Position numbers and translations under genes: made by a program
In this document: one piece after another, positions 24,776 through 33,987 of the stretch
Numbering within the stretch: position 1 is the first letter of the stretch
Layout: each line of letters begins with the position of its first letter
From: Pseudanabaena sp. FACHB-2040
Lineage (GTDB): Bacteria > Cyanobacteriota > Cyanobacteriia > Phormidesmidales > Phormidesmidaceae
Length of the DNA: 64,000 nt
Assembly: GCF_014696715.1 (NCBI RefSeq)
Contig: NZ_JACJQO010000014.1
Span: 1 to 64,000, forward strand
Direction: 5' to 3'
Notes under the pieces: model-generated
The model's database searches: none
What the model was told of the DNA's origin: nothing
What the model saw: the letters and a program-made list of their open reading frames with translations, nothing else

Positions 24776-27700
24776 ATGAGAAAACAATTCCGCATCCTCA
24801 GCTATATCGGGCTTGCGATCGCAACAGCCCTGATGATCCTGCTATTTGCCAACGGCATTCCAGCCGGATCGACAAGCCGAGCCATTGCCTTAGACAAGCC
24901 CTTCAATGACTTTCCTGAAAACGAGACTCAATTTGTTGACTTTCGCCTAGACGAACTCAGCTTTGCTGACTTGAGCGATCGGGAAAAGCAGGATCAACTC
25001 AGAGATTGGCTACTGTTTACCATTGCCTCCGATCACAGTCTGACAGCCGAGGAAATCAATCAGGGGCTCTACGACCTCTCAACCGTGCGGCAGGGCTACA
25101 TGCGCCCGGTCTCAAATTTTGAGTACGGCACCACCCGGTCGCTCCATGTGGGTAACGGCGAGGTCGTCGCCCTAATTCCATCTGAGCTAGAGGCGGGGCA
25201 ACGGTCGGATGCGCTGGCCCACATTGCTGATAAGCACCGCAAGGATTTGGGGCAAATGCCCAGCAGCTTAGTGGTCTTTGAATACGAACTGCACCCCGAG
25301 CAGCAGTATGGGCTACTGACCCGTCGGGAAGTGGTGGATGCCGAGCCACTATTTACAGCAGCAGCAGGCTACACAGAAGCCCGCATTGAAATCCTGCCAG
25401 ACCTGCAGCAGTTCATGAACGAGATTGATGACCTCACCTATGCCCGACAGCAAGGAGGGGGCCTGATTCTCGGCGGGCGCAAACTGCAGGGACGCAGCTA
25501 TCGCGGCATTCGGGTTGAGGATGTGGCCGCCATCTGGCAGTCTGAGGAGAAAATTCGCCAGAACTTTGCAGCCTTTGAGGCCAAGTGGAATGCCAGGCTG
25601 AATGAAGCCTCTCCTCTTGAGCGCGCCGAGATTGAGGCACAGGCTCACCAGGAAATGGCTGAACTGGGCTTGGTCAGCGGCAGCGGGTTTTCCCTCGATC
25701 CAGCCTATGACTTTCGAGCATTTGAGGCAGCCTTTGATCAACTCAGCTCTGATTTAAGGGGCTACATTGCTCTCGGTGGTGCCCCGATTACCGAGGAGGA
25801 TGTGCAAAGCGCTGAGGCAGGGCTAACCGCTGATGATGAGGTGCCCTACCTGATTTTGGTGGACAAGCTCAAAACCAGTAGCAATCTCAACGATCAATAT
25901 CTGGGTGATTACTTACAAGAGCAGGAAAAAGCTTTTCAGTTTCAGCAGGCCCGGTACGATGGTGACTTAAAGGGCACCGAAGTGGGTATGGTGTTGTTCT
26001 ACACTGATCTGCTGGCTAAGCTCTGGTCCCAAGACCATCGTAGCAGTGCCCCCCAGGAAGCCGTTCCTGACTTCTTGCCCTCCACTCAAATTACCAGCAA
26101 CATTGCTTCAATCTACAAGCAGGAAACCCTCGACTTTCCCAACACTCGGATTTGGTTTGGGCCGCAGGACAAGGGCTTTCAAATCACAGATGCTGACAAC
26201 AGCCTGTTGTTTGCCCGCAATGCAACTCGCATCTATGCCGCCTCTTCCAATCCGTTGCGCCCCGGAGAAGAAACCGTTGCTTCTGCCCGCTCAGAAGCTT
26301 TTATCGGCTGGTGGAACGACCATTACGAAGAAGTCGCCGCCTATGAGCCTGAATATGAGCGGTTGAATCAGATTATGAAGTGGAGCCTGCTGATTGGCTG
26401 GCTTAACAATGAGGGACAGAGTCACAAACTCGACCTTCTCAAGACGGTGTCGGTCAAGCGGGATGCGTGGTTCCCAGACTGGGCCAGAGCCAACCAAGAT
26501 CGCCTCAAGTTTAAGGACTGGGACAGCGTCGGTTTTTACAAGCAGGGGTATTTGGGCACCACCACTGAAGCCATGCCCATCCTGTACTCAGAGACTTTCA
26601 CTTTCTTTGGAGAACCCAACTGGTTCATTCAAGGAGGCGTCTCCTTAGCCGATGAAGCTCTCTTTCAAGGCCGTAAAGCTTTTTCCAACGTCGATGACTT
26701 GAATACCCTGGCCTATCGTTCAACCATTGACTACAGCACTCTGCAGACAGCCGATGATCAGCTCAGCTTTACCACGCTGGAAGGAACGGTCTATCGCCTG
26801 TTTGACCAGCAGCCAACCCTGGCCTCTGTGGCGGCTAAGGCCAAAGAAGGCAGCAAGCTGCGGAGTCGCCTGAGCGAGCTGTCGAATCTGGAATTTGTTC
26901 GCAACCTGGTCCGCACAGATGACGGCCTCAGCGTTAGTACCTTCATAGGGCAAACCGAACTTGGGCGCTTGAAGACAGCCCGTACTGGCAATGGATTTAA
27001 GGTAGGCTGGCACGGGCGCGACATCGATGATGGTCAATTACTGGTGCAGCAGATCCAGCAGGTTACCGACCAGCCCCTCGATAGCGTGCTAAAAAATCAC
27101 CCGATGGTGGCTGCCGCTGCGCAGATGAGTGACGGCAGCTATGCAATTAAATTGCAGGGATCGGATGACTGGATGCAGATGGCCGCAGGGGGCGGCGGCA
27201 GCGACCTTCCTCCAGACTGGCATGCGCGCGTCGGCAGCTTACCAGATGACCCTAGTGCTGTCAGCAATGTCGTGCTGCGCTGGCTTGATGATGAGCAGAT
27301 GTCAGGGCAGGTAGCTAGTCGCAGAGCCCAGATATTTGTAGATAAACGATTTGACTCGTCCGCAGATCTGAATGCCGATGACCTGATGCAAAACCTAAAG
27401 CAGCGAAACTATGCTCAGGTGGCGCAGCAGATTGCTGACGATCCGCAAAAAGTTCAGGCAGTTGCTCGGGAGCACATCAAAGCAGAGCTGAAAGTTATTG
27501 ACGCGCTGCACCGAAACCGACAAACGGCTGGGGCGCTGCAGCGGTTAGACGATCTCATTGATATTTACGGCCGACAGCCTGAGCTAATGGTGAAGAGGGC
27601 TTTGCTGGATATCGATCGCAGTCGGCTCTCGGTGCGGCGGATCGATCCCAATGGTGCGATCGCAGATCCCATTCGCAGCCAGGAAGACTTTTATGCTGTC

Positions 27701-28147
27701 ATCAACCAGATTTACGGCAGTTCTGACGCCAAGGCTCACTTCAAAGCAATGGTCACCTCGAACGAAGTGATCTATATCCAAGACTCCCCCAGCTTCAATA
27801 ACGTTGACCCCAGCATCCCCATTGCAGGGGCCTTTCCCTTTGGCTCCGAAGCCCGCGCGTATCGGCTGGAGGCAGGCAGCATTGGCAATGCTCACATTGG
27901 TGGCGGTGGGTATGACGATCCGATTGGAGCCTTCTTGACGGGTAGTGATGGCGTTAACAGCACCGCTCCCGACACCTTTAATCTGAGCAATTACGCCAAT
28001 CTCCCTACAGGGGGTGCCGCCGACAGCGAGGAAACCTGCGAAGAGGAAATACTCACAGCAAATCAAACTGCTGCCGCCCAACCCACGCAGGGCCGCATCC
28101 GCTGTCCCCACGACGTCTACATCATCATCGACGAAACTACCCTATAG
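24776..28147 (+). CDS. Large membrane-anchored or exported protein of unknown family
   Basis: The 1123-residue protein starts MRKQFRILSYIGLAIATALM, a charged N-terminus and one hydrophobic helix ending near residue 30 (a signal anchor or uncleaved signal peptide). The rest is soluble, acidic and mixed helix and strand. A helical part runs about 75-460 and a beta-richer part about 460-830, with repeated aromatic stretches such as GWWNDHYEEVAAYEPEYERL. A glycine-rich loop (AAGGGGSDLP) follows, then a C-terminus containing two cysteine clusters (EETCEEE and IRCPHD). No known catalytic motif was recognised. It sits between a TPR-like protein and a CHAT protease, four bases before the latter, and could be their substrate or effector. 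GTG 24749 is an alternative start. Confidence 0.75.
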   Translation: MRKQFRILSYIGLAIATALMILLFANGIPAGSTSRAIALDKPFNDFPENETQFVDFRLDELSFADLSDREKQDQLRDWLLFTIASDHSLTAEEINQGLYDLSTVRQGYMRPVSNFEYGTTRSLHVGNGEVVALIPSELEAGQRSDALAHIADKHRKDLGQMPSSLVVFEYELHPEQQYGLLTRREVVDAEPLFTAAAGYTEARIEILPDLQQFMNEIDDLTYARQQGGGLILGGRKLQGRSYRGIRVEDVAAIWQSEEKIRQNFAAFEAKWNARLNEASPLERAEIEAQAHQEMAELGLVSGSGFSLDPAYDFRAFEAAFDQLSSDLRGYIALGGAPITEEDVQSAEAGLTADDEVPYLILVDKLKTSSNLNDQYLGDYLQEQEKAFQFQQARYDGDLKGTEVGMVLFYTDLLAKLWSQDHRSSAPQEAVPDFLPSTQITSNIASIYKQETLDFPNTRIWFGPQDKGFQITDADNSLLFARNATRIYAASSNPLRPGEETVASARSEAFIGWWNDHYEEVAAYEPEYERLNQIMKWSLLIGWLNNEGQSHKLDLLKTVSVKRDAWFPDWARANQDRLKFKDWDSVGFYKQGYLGTTTEAMPILYSETFTFFGEPNWFIQGGVSLADEALFQGRKAFSNVDDLNTLAYRSTIDYSTLQTADDQLSFTTLEGTVYRLFDQQPTLASVAAKAKEGSKLRSRLSELSNLEFVRNLVRTDDGLSVSTFIGQTELGRLKTARTGNGFKVGWHGRDIDDGQLLVQQIQQVTDQPLDSVLKNHPMVAAAAQMSDGSYAIKLQGSDDWMQMAAGGGGSDLPPDWHARVGSLPDDPSAVSNVVLRWLDDEQMSGQVASRRAQIFVDKRFDSSADLNADDLMQNLKQRNYAQVAQQIADDPQKVQAVAREHIKAELKVIDALHRNRQTAGALQRLDDLIDIYGRQPELMVKRALLDIDRSRLSVRRIDPNGAIADPIRSQEDFYAVINQIYGSSDAKAHFKAMVTSNEVIYIQDSPSFNNVDPSIPIAGAFPFGSEARAYRLEAGSIGNAHIGGGGYDDPIGAFLTGSDGVNSTAPDTFNLSNYANLPTGGAADSEETCEEEILTANQTAAAQPTQGRIRCPHDVYIIIDETTL

Positions 28148-28151
28148 CACC

Positions 28152-31079
28152 ATGTCAACCGAATCGGCTTATCAGCGACAGGCGGCCCTTGAAGTTGCGA
28201 TCGCAGCCGCTGAGCGTAAACGCAGCCAGGGCGATCTGTTAGGAGCCTATGCCGACTATCAGGCCATTGCTGCTGAGCGCCTGGGCGGCGACTACACAGC
28301 TGCCGATCTCACGATTCTGCAATCCCTGGCAGATCTGGCAGTGCTGTGCGGTGATTTTCAGCCAGCCGATGATGTGTTGGTCAGCCTGGTCGCTCTGTGC
28401 CGGCAGGCCAAGAACCTACACCGGGCTGACTTTGCCACTCTCAAGCGGATTCACTTGGCGCTAGATCGGGGGCAGTTGCGACAGGCCACTGTCCTGTTTG
28501 AGGAAATGGCTGCTCGCATCGGCTCTATTGAGGCGATTGACATCACTCCCCAGGGGCTGCTGACCTGGGAGCGTAAATGTCGCTGGCCCAATACAGATAT
28601 GGCTGATCGAACGGTGCTGTTCACCTTGCTCTATCTAGAAATGGGGCGGCTGCTTAGCGCTCTGGGGCAGTACCGAGATGCCCTGGAAATGCTGAACCGG
28701 GGGCTAACCCACGCCACACCCGGCGACTCTCAAACGATTCCTGTGCTGGCGCGATCGCAAGTACCCTGGCTGCAGCTAGCAATTGCCCAAGCTTGTTTAG
28801 AGTCAGGGCTACTGCCGGAGGCAGAGGCAGTTTTAACCGTGCTGCAGCCATTACTCGGAGCTCAGCAAGAGCGGATTCTACAAATTCAGTGGCATACACT
28901 GGCTGGCAAGCTGGCACTACTTCGAGGCGTGTTTGGAGACGCGTTAGACCATTTTCAGAAGATTCTAACCCTGTGCCACCAGCTCAAGATTCAGCGGGGA
29001 GTTGTCATTGCCAGCCTAAATTTGGCCCAAGTGCTGATTGTGCTGAACCAGAACCAGCTTGCCCAAGAGCATCTGATCAGCATTGCCGACGACATCGAGC
29101 ATTCCCAAGATACCCATCTCAAGGCCCGGCTGGCGCTGTTGCAGCGGCTGGCCCAAGCCCGCAGCCAGTCTTTAGTCGCTGGCAGTACTTTCTCGGTGTC
29201 TGATTTGCTGCAGGCAGGGCCGCCAGATTCAGAGCCCACTCAGGCCGATGCCAGTTCGCTGCAAGACGAGGAGAGCTTTACCTTCGACCGCAGCCAGTCA
29301 CCTAACTACCTAACCTTTTTTGAAGATCGGGTGCTGGAGTTTCAGTGGTATCTCAGTCAGTCGGATCTGGGGGGAGCCACCACTCTGCTAGCCCACATTC
29401 AGGCAGTCTTTGTCAGCACTGATTCCCAGCTCATTCTGGCCAAAATTAAGGCCTTACAGGGCATGCTGTCTTACTACCGGGGACTGCAGCAGATTCATGC
29501 TGGGGATCAGCGGGAGGGTGAGCAGCAGATTCGGTGGGCAGCGGTGACTTTGGAAGAGATGCGATCGCACCTCGCCCGCATGGGTCTCAAGCCCGAACAG
29601 TGGCAGGCACAGCGAATCCTAGGATGGTGCCTAATGCAGCTGCACCACCCTACCGAGGATCAGGAAAAGATGGCAGCAGCAACGACCCAGCTGCTAGAGC
29701 AAATGACCCAGTCCCTGTCCCCCGAACAGCAGGTTATCTTTCTGCTCAATAAATGGACTGCCGACGAAGAATACATCGCTACCCAGATCGTGCACCTGCA
29801 ACAGCTGGTGCAGCAACTGCAAACAGCGCCCCTGCACCAGCGTCCTCGCCTGGGGTGGCAGCTCCTACAGCGGCTCAATGGGCTGATCAGCCACATCGAT
29901 AGCTACCGAGGCATCCTCGTCAAGCGGACGCTTCAAGGCAGCAATTCTGAAGCAAGCCCGGTACCAACCCCATCCCTCTGGAGACGACTGCTAGAGCAGC
30001 CTTGGCGACGAGCAACGCTCTCCTTTCTGGTGCTGCCCGACCAGGTATTCGTCGTGCGAAACTGGCGCTTTTGGATCGACTTTTCAGTGGTTCCTCTTAC
30101 CCGGCTAGAACTGCGTAACCTGATCCAGCAGTGGTACAAGCCATTGCAGCCTCAGTCTACCCGTCGAGGTCTGAGCCTAGAGCCAGAACCAGAAGACGAA
30201 GAAGCTCTGCAAACGCTGCCCACCAGCGAAACCATTGCCCAGACCCTAACAGAGAAACTTAACCTGCCTGCGCTGCTAAGGTTGCCGAACTATATTCGTC
30301 GTCTGACTATCGTTCCGGATGATGTCCTGCATATCTTTCCCTTTGCAGTCGTAAGACACCAAAATCGCTACCTGATCGAGACCTATGCGTTGAGCATTGC
30401 TTACGAATCCCTCAAAACAGAAAACCCTCCGTCTCCGCCTTTACCTAAGCAACAAACACTGCTTGTCGGGGTCTCTCAAGGTTCAAAACATTTCGCTGCC
30501 CTACCCGGGGTTAGCAGCGAAATCAAGTCAATATACACTTGTCTCACCCGGCAAAAAATCATTCCCCAAGTTTTGATGGATGCTGACGTCAGTAAAGAGT
30601 CTTTGCTGGCAACTTTGGAATCTACTTCATTTCTGCACATTGCCTGTCACGGCGTCTTTCACCACAACCAGGCTGACCAATCAGGATTGGTGCTCGATCC
30701 TCAGGTAATACCCCCTGGCGTGCTCAGCCTACGAGAAATCTCTCAACTCAACTTAACAAGACTGCGCCATATCACCTTATCGGCTTGCTCTTCCGCTGAT
30801 CACTTGGTGCTGCCTGGTCGCTGGGTGATTAGCTTGCCTGAAGCCCTATGGCGATCGGGTACCCACAGCATCCTAGGCAATCTCTGGGAAGTCTACGACC
30901 AATTGGCGGTTGCCTTTATGAAGCAATTTTATGACTACTTACAGACATTACCTCGCGATGAAGCCTTGCGACAGACTCAACTCGACTGCTTACATCAGCG
31001 GCTACCTGGCACTGAAAGGATGAACACCTGCGATCCTAAGTATTGGGCTGGGTTTACCTTGTATGGTCAACCTCAGTAG
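28152..31079 (+). CDS. TPR-CHAT caspase-like protease
   Basis: A 975-residue protein with TPR-like helical pairs over residues 1-650 (RSQGDLLGAYADYQAIAAER; LGQYRDALEMLNRGL and others). A C-terminal CHAT domain covers about 690-970, with the catalytic His 833 in HIACHG and Cys 879 in TLSACSS, the WAGFTLYG end motif and the GNLWEVYDQLAV element. CHAT proteases are caspase-fold cysteine peptidases activated by partner sensing through repeats. It begins four bases after the preceding gene, so the three genes form an operon. The longer upstream frame from 28014 overlaps the neighbour and is not used. The cleavage target is unknown, with the 1123-residue neighbour as an obvious candidate. Confidence 0.9.
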   Translation: MSTESAYQRQAALEVAIAAAERKRSQGDLLGAYADYQAIAAERLGGDYTAADLTILQSLADLAVLCGDFQPADDVLVSLVALCRQAKNLHRADFATLKRIHLALDRGQLRQATVLFEEMAARIGSIEAIDITPQGLLTWERKCRWPNTDMADRTVLFTLLYLEMGRLLSALGQYRDALEMLNRGLTHATPGDSQTIPVLARSQVPWLQLAIAQACLESGLLPEAEAVLTVLQPLLGAQQERILQIQWHTLAGKLALLRGVFGDALDHFQKILTLCHQLKIQRGVVIASLNLAQVLIVLNQNQLAQEHLISIADDIEHSQDTHLKARLALLQRLAQARSQSLVAGSTFSVSDLLQAGPPDSEPTQADASSLQDEESFTFDRSQSPNYLTFFEDRVLEFQWYLSQSDLGGATTLLAHIQAVFVSTDSQLILAKIKALQGMLSYYRGLQQIHAGDQREGEQQIRWAAVTLEEMRSHLARMGLKPEQWQAQRILGWCLMQLHHPTEDQEKMAAATTQLLEQMTQSLSPEQQVIFLLNKWTADEEYIATQIVHLQQLVQQLQTAPLHQRPRLGWQLLQRLNGLISHIDSYRGILVKRTLQGSNSEASPVPTPSLWRRLLEQPWRRATLSFLVLPDQVFVVRNWRFWIDFSVVPLTRLELRNLIQQWYKPLQPQSTRRGLSLEPEPEDEEALQTLPTSETIAQTLTEKLNLPALLRLPNYIRRLTIVPDDVLHIFPFAVVRHQNRYLIETYALSIAYESLKTENPPSPPLPKQQTLLVGVSQGSKHFAALPGVSSEIKSIYTCLTRQKIIPQVLMDADVSKESLLATLESTSFLHIACHGVFHHNQADQSGLVLDPQVIPPGVLSLREISQLNLTRLRHITLSACSSADHLVLPGRWVISLPEALWRSGTHSILGNLWEVYDQLAVAFMKQFYDYLQTLPRDEALRQTQLDCLHQRLPGTERMNTCDPKYWAGFTLYGQPQ

Positions 31080-31123
31080 ATCAAAAATTCGGTAGTGCTG
31101 AATAGTAATGCCCACGAATGAAG

Positions 31124-31290
31124 GTTAAACTCATCACCGGGGTCGCCCCCGACGATGGTCTGCAGAACTGGACGTGAAAGTTTCCCAACATCGGGCTCCT
31201 CAACGATTTGGTGAGTGACAGTCATACCTTTCAACTGGGTGCTGAATTTTGCTCAGCGGCAGATCTGGCGTGGCGACAGTGTCTATGTGA
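31124..31290 (-). ncRNA. Second group II intron 3' end relic (domains V-VI)
   Basis: This repeats the 11332-11500 sequence with the same orientation. The 34-base domain V (31198 to 31165 on the minus strand) keeps the GAGCC start and GAAA tetraloop. The following hairpin keeps the GCGA loop, and the similarity ends at the same GAGTTTAAC terminus. Only about 90 bases of the maturase 3' end remain 5' of it. The 3' flanks differ from those at 11332, supporting two separate insertions. Confidence 0.7.
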
Positions 31291-31368
31291 AATTTGTGAG
31301 AATTGAGGGTCTTTGCTTCTCGGAGTGTTTGGCTCATATCTTTGCTCCATCAAAGTCCTGCAAAACGA

Positions 31369-31419
31369 AAACACGAGATTTACCTCGTATTCTGAAAATG
31401 CGAGGTAAATCTCGTGTTT
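31369..31419 (+). repeat. Perfect 19-bp inverted repeat with 13-nt loop
   Basis: The arms AAACACGAGATTTACCTCG (31369-31387) and CGAGGTAAATCTCGTGTTT (31401-31419) are exact reverse complements. It has no flanking T-run. It stands between the intron relic and a TetR pseudogene, whose presumed start lies 20 bases downstream. It may be an operator, a terminator or a mobile-element end. Confidence 0.7.
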
Positions 31420-31440
31420 GTCAATCTACGACCTGAAATT

Positions 31441-31664
31441 ATGACAGACATTTCCAATCAGTTCCGCTCTGGCACGTACCGCAGCAAGCTCGTAGCTGGG
31501 AGCGACTTCATCGCATTCTTGCCACAGCGGCTAACTTATTTGTTGAGATTGGCTATGAATCAATCACAACGGATGAAATTGCAGCAAGAGTCAATCCCCA
31601 GGTGGAGGGCTATATCGTTTCTTCCCAGACAAGGTAGTAGAAGCAGCCATAAGCTGATATAAAC
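31441..31664 (+). pseudogene. TetR-family regulator remnant
   Basis: The start MTDISNQF is followed, after a frameshift near 31475, by RILATAANLFVEIGYESITT and DEIAARVN, the TetR helix-turn-helix. A second frameshift near 31600 gives GGLYRFFPDKVVEAA, the end of the DNA-binding domain. The ligand-binding half is missing. Homologues have about 200 residues, and only some 70 are left. Confidence 0.8.
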
Positions 31665-31700
31665 TTTATTGACAAAATCCACAACTCTTCTTCTTTTTTA
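31656..31700 (+). repeat. Dispersed 45-bp repeat, copy 1
   Basis: ATAAACTTTATTGACAAAAT plus a CTTCT-rich stretch ending TTTTTTAG is repeated at 38202-38246 in the same orientation with a few changes. It borders the truncated TetR gene here and the truncated YCII-like gene there, which suggests a mobile-element end or deletion junction. Confidence 0.6.
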
Positions 31701-31883
31701 GGAGAAACAGGTTTATCTGTGAGCACTCGTGGCCCCGAGTAGCGGCGAGAGATGATGTGTATTCATTTTTATTTTCACTTCCATGCATACCTAAAAAATT
31801 GCTCACCCATCCACATTCATGTATCTGTATTTACGCAACTATATTCATGAATCTATATCCGTACATCTGCATTTGCTTTGGGG

Positions 31884-32837
31884 TTAACCATTCACGGTTC
31901 TGTCTTTAGCTTGCGTATAGGACAAATCAGGCTCATTTGTCTTCAAACATTTCTCGGCTACAAAGTCACAGAATGCGCGAACCTTAGCGGAAAGCGGTGA
32001 TAGGTTGAGCCGACGCAGGCACAGTGTGCCTTCTCGAAATGCCCAATCTGTTAAAACGCGGTCGAGTTGTCCGAGCTTAATCGGTTCACCAAGGAGTGAG
32101 TTGGGTAAGTAAGCAATTCCTGAACCCGAGATCGCCGCTTGTCTTGCCAAAATCAAATCATTGGAAACTAAACGACCCATTACATTTACTGTTTCAATCC
32201 TTCCGGTAGGATCTATCAGTTGCCAGGTCGTGTGACTTGCAAAGGGTTGACTGCAAACCCTAATGCAGCGATGGTGAGACAGTTCTTGTGGAGTTTTAGG
32301 TTTTCCATACTGCTCTAAATAACTTGGGCTAGCGCAAAGCCAATAAGACACTCGGTAGAGCGATTGGGTATCTAGCGATGAACTCGCTAACGGCTGAGTT
32401 TGCCAGGAAAATGCAATGTCAATATTTTCAGAAACTAGATCAATCAGTTGATTGGTGAGGAGAACCTCTACCCTGATCTGCTCATACTGCTGTAAGAAAT
32501 CAGCAATCCATTGACTCAAAAAACATGTTCCAAAAACAATAGGTGCTGTAATTCTCAGAGTTCCCTGGGGTATATCTTGCAAAGAAGTAATCGCTCGATT
32601 GGCGTCTTCTACTTCATCGAGAATATGACGACAGCGCTGAAAGTATATATTCCCTGCCTCCGTTAGATACAGCTTGCGTGTGGTGCGGTGCAGAAGAGGC
32701 GTCCCTAAATCTGTCTCTAGCTCTGCCACTTTGCGGCTCACCGTTGCCTTAGGAATATCTAATTGTCGGGCGGCTTGTGAAAAGCTGCTCATTTCAACTA
32801 CTCGAACAAAAATGGTCATTGAATTGAGATCTACCAT
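31884..32837 (-). CDS. LysR-family transcriptional regulator
   Basis: A 317-residue LysR regulator. The winged HTH occupies residues 1-60 (MTIFVRVVEMSSFSQAARQL, then IPKATVSRKVAELE) and the periplasmic-binding-like effector domain follows (RITAPIVFGTCFLSQWI onward). It is of the CrgA/DhcR-like type that often controls adjacent oxidoreductase genes. ATG 32837 (MVDLNSMTIF) matches family starts and the longer frame to 32891 is unlikely. It is divergent from the NmrA-like gene at 33073, with 235 bases between them holding the palindrome AGGAC-N5-GTCCT. Regulation of that gene and of the following isochorismatase-like gene is likely. Confidence 0.9.
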   Translation of the reverse strand: MVDLNSMTIFVRVVEMSSFSQAARQLDIPKATVSRKVAELETDLGTPLLHRTTRKLYLTEAGNIYFQRCRHILDEVEDANRAITSLQDIPQGTLRITAPIVFGTCFLSQWIADFLQQYEQIRVEVLLTNQLIDLVSENIDIAFSWQTQPLASSSLDTQSLYRVSYWLCASPSYLEQYGKPKTPQELSHHRCIRVCSQPFASHTTWQLIDPTGRIETVNVMGRLVSNDLILARQAAISGSGIAYLPNSLLGEPIKLGQLDRVLTDWAFREGTLCLRRLNLSPLSAKVRAFCDFVAEKCLKTNEPDLSYTQAKDRTVNG

Positions 32838-32953
32838 CCCATTGTTTCTCTGGTGAGACAATGCATTCCATTCTAATGGGCTAGTCTTCAAAGTGGAACA
32901 GTGTTACGGTATCTGCTAGTGGGTTATTTGACAGAGGCAGAAGCCTTTTAAGA

Positions 32954-32968
32954 AGGACTAATTGTCCT
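32954..32968. promoter_or_regulatory. Candidate LysR operator palindrome
   Basis: AGGAC-TAATT-GTCCT lies in the divergent region between the LysR gene and the NmrA-like gene. LysR proteins bind interrupted palindromes in such positions. It is short, so the assignment is tentative. Confidence 0.35.
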
Positions 32969-33072
32969 AACGAGCAAGTGTTTAGCAACCCAGTAATGAC
33001 TATATTGAAGGCAAATGATCCATGATGGCATACCTTAAATCGGCGCTAAGATTCCACATCATAAGTTTTTAG

Positions 33073-33939
33073 ATGCTTAACTCAATTTTGGTGATCGGTG
33101 CTACGGGTAACGTTGGTAGCCAGGTAGTTCATCAACTACTGGCAACAGGAGTTAAGCCTAAAATTGGGGTACGCTCTCGATTGAAATCGGCAGACCTCGT
33201 TGCAAGCGGAGCAGAGCTGATCGATCTAGATATGGGTAACTTGGACAGCTTAAGTGCTGCGTTTAAAACGGTCGATAAAGTTTTTTGGGTCAGTCCTTTT
33301 GTCCCAAATATGGTTGAATTATCTACACAAGTTGTAAAAGCGGCACAACAGTCCAACATTCAACAGATTGTGCGCTTGTCTGCTATGGGAGCAGGGCAAG
33401 AATCTCCTCTAACATTAGGTCGGTGGCATGGACAGATTGATCAGATGGTTGTGGATGCTGGAATTCCACTGACAATTCTGTGCCCCAATGGATTTATGCA
33501 AAATTACAGCAATGCCTACGTTCAAACTATCAAAACGCAAAATGTTTTTTATCAGAATCTAGGCGATGCGGCTGTTAGTTACATCGATGTCCGTGATATC
33601 GCAGCTGTAGCGGTAACTACCCTAGTTGAAGATAGTCATGTGGGCAAAATTTATGAACTTACTGGGCCAGAATCGCTATCCAATTCGCAGATTGCTAAAA
33701 TTTTGACACGGTGTCTGGGACGCACAATTCACTATGCCAATATACCGGACGAGGTCGTCCGAGCCGGAATGCTCAAAGCTGGAATGGCAGAGGTGTTAGT
33801 CGATGCCATTCTAAACTTAAACAAATTTTACAAGACAGGAGCAGCTGCTCAAGTATTACCAACCGTTAAACAGGTGACGGGGGAGCCTGGGCGATCGTTT
33901 GAGCAATTTGTCAGCGATTACCGAGATATTTTTTCATGA
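33073..33939 (+). CDS. NmrA-like NAD(P)-binding protein (atypical SDR)
   Basis: A 288-residue atypical short-chain dehydrogenase of the NmrA/quinone oxidoreductase-2 type. The dinucleotide motif is VIGATGNVGSQVV at residues 7-19, with IGVRSRLKSADL as the NADP-side loop and RLSAMGAG in the central strand. LCPNGFMQNY and YIDVRDIAAVAV lie in the typical second half. The YxxxK pair is absent, as usual for NmrA-type redox sensors and quinone reductases. It is divergent from a LysR regulator and followed 48 bases later by an isochorismatase-fold gene. Confidence 0.9.
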   Translation: MLNSILVIGATGNVGSQVVHQLLATGVKPKIGVRSRLKSADLVASGAELIDLDMGNLDSLSAAFKTVDKVFWVSPFVPNMVELSTQVVKAAQQSNIQQIVRLSAMGAGQESPLTLGRWHGQIDQMVVDAGIPLTILCPNGFMQNYSNAYVQTIKTQNVFYQNLGDAAVSYIDVRDIAAVAVTTLVEDSHVGKIYELTGPESLSNSQIAKILTRCLGRTIHYANIPDEVVRAGMLKAGMAEVLVDAILNLNKFYKTGAAAQVLPTVKQVTGEPGRSFEQFVSDYRDIFS

Positions 33940-33987
33940 CCTGATGGGTATCTAGAAAAGGTAACATCTCACATCACAGGAGAAACA

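Noticed and set aside
28014-28151. 46-codon N-terminal extension of the TPR-CHAT ORF
   Set aside because: It overlaps the end of the preceding gene in another frame, has low-complexity Pro/Ser/Thr sequence, and the ATG at 28152 follows the upstream stop by four bases.
28793-29203. 136-residue overlapping ORF within the TPR-CHAT gene
   Set aside because: It is a shadow frame, Arg/Ser/Pro-rich and without domain, fully inside a well-supported gene.
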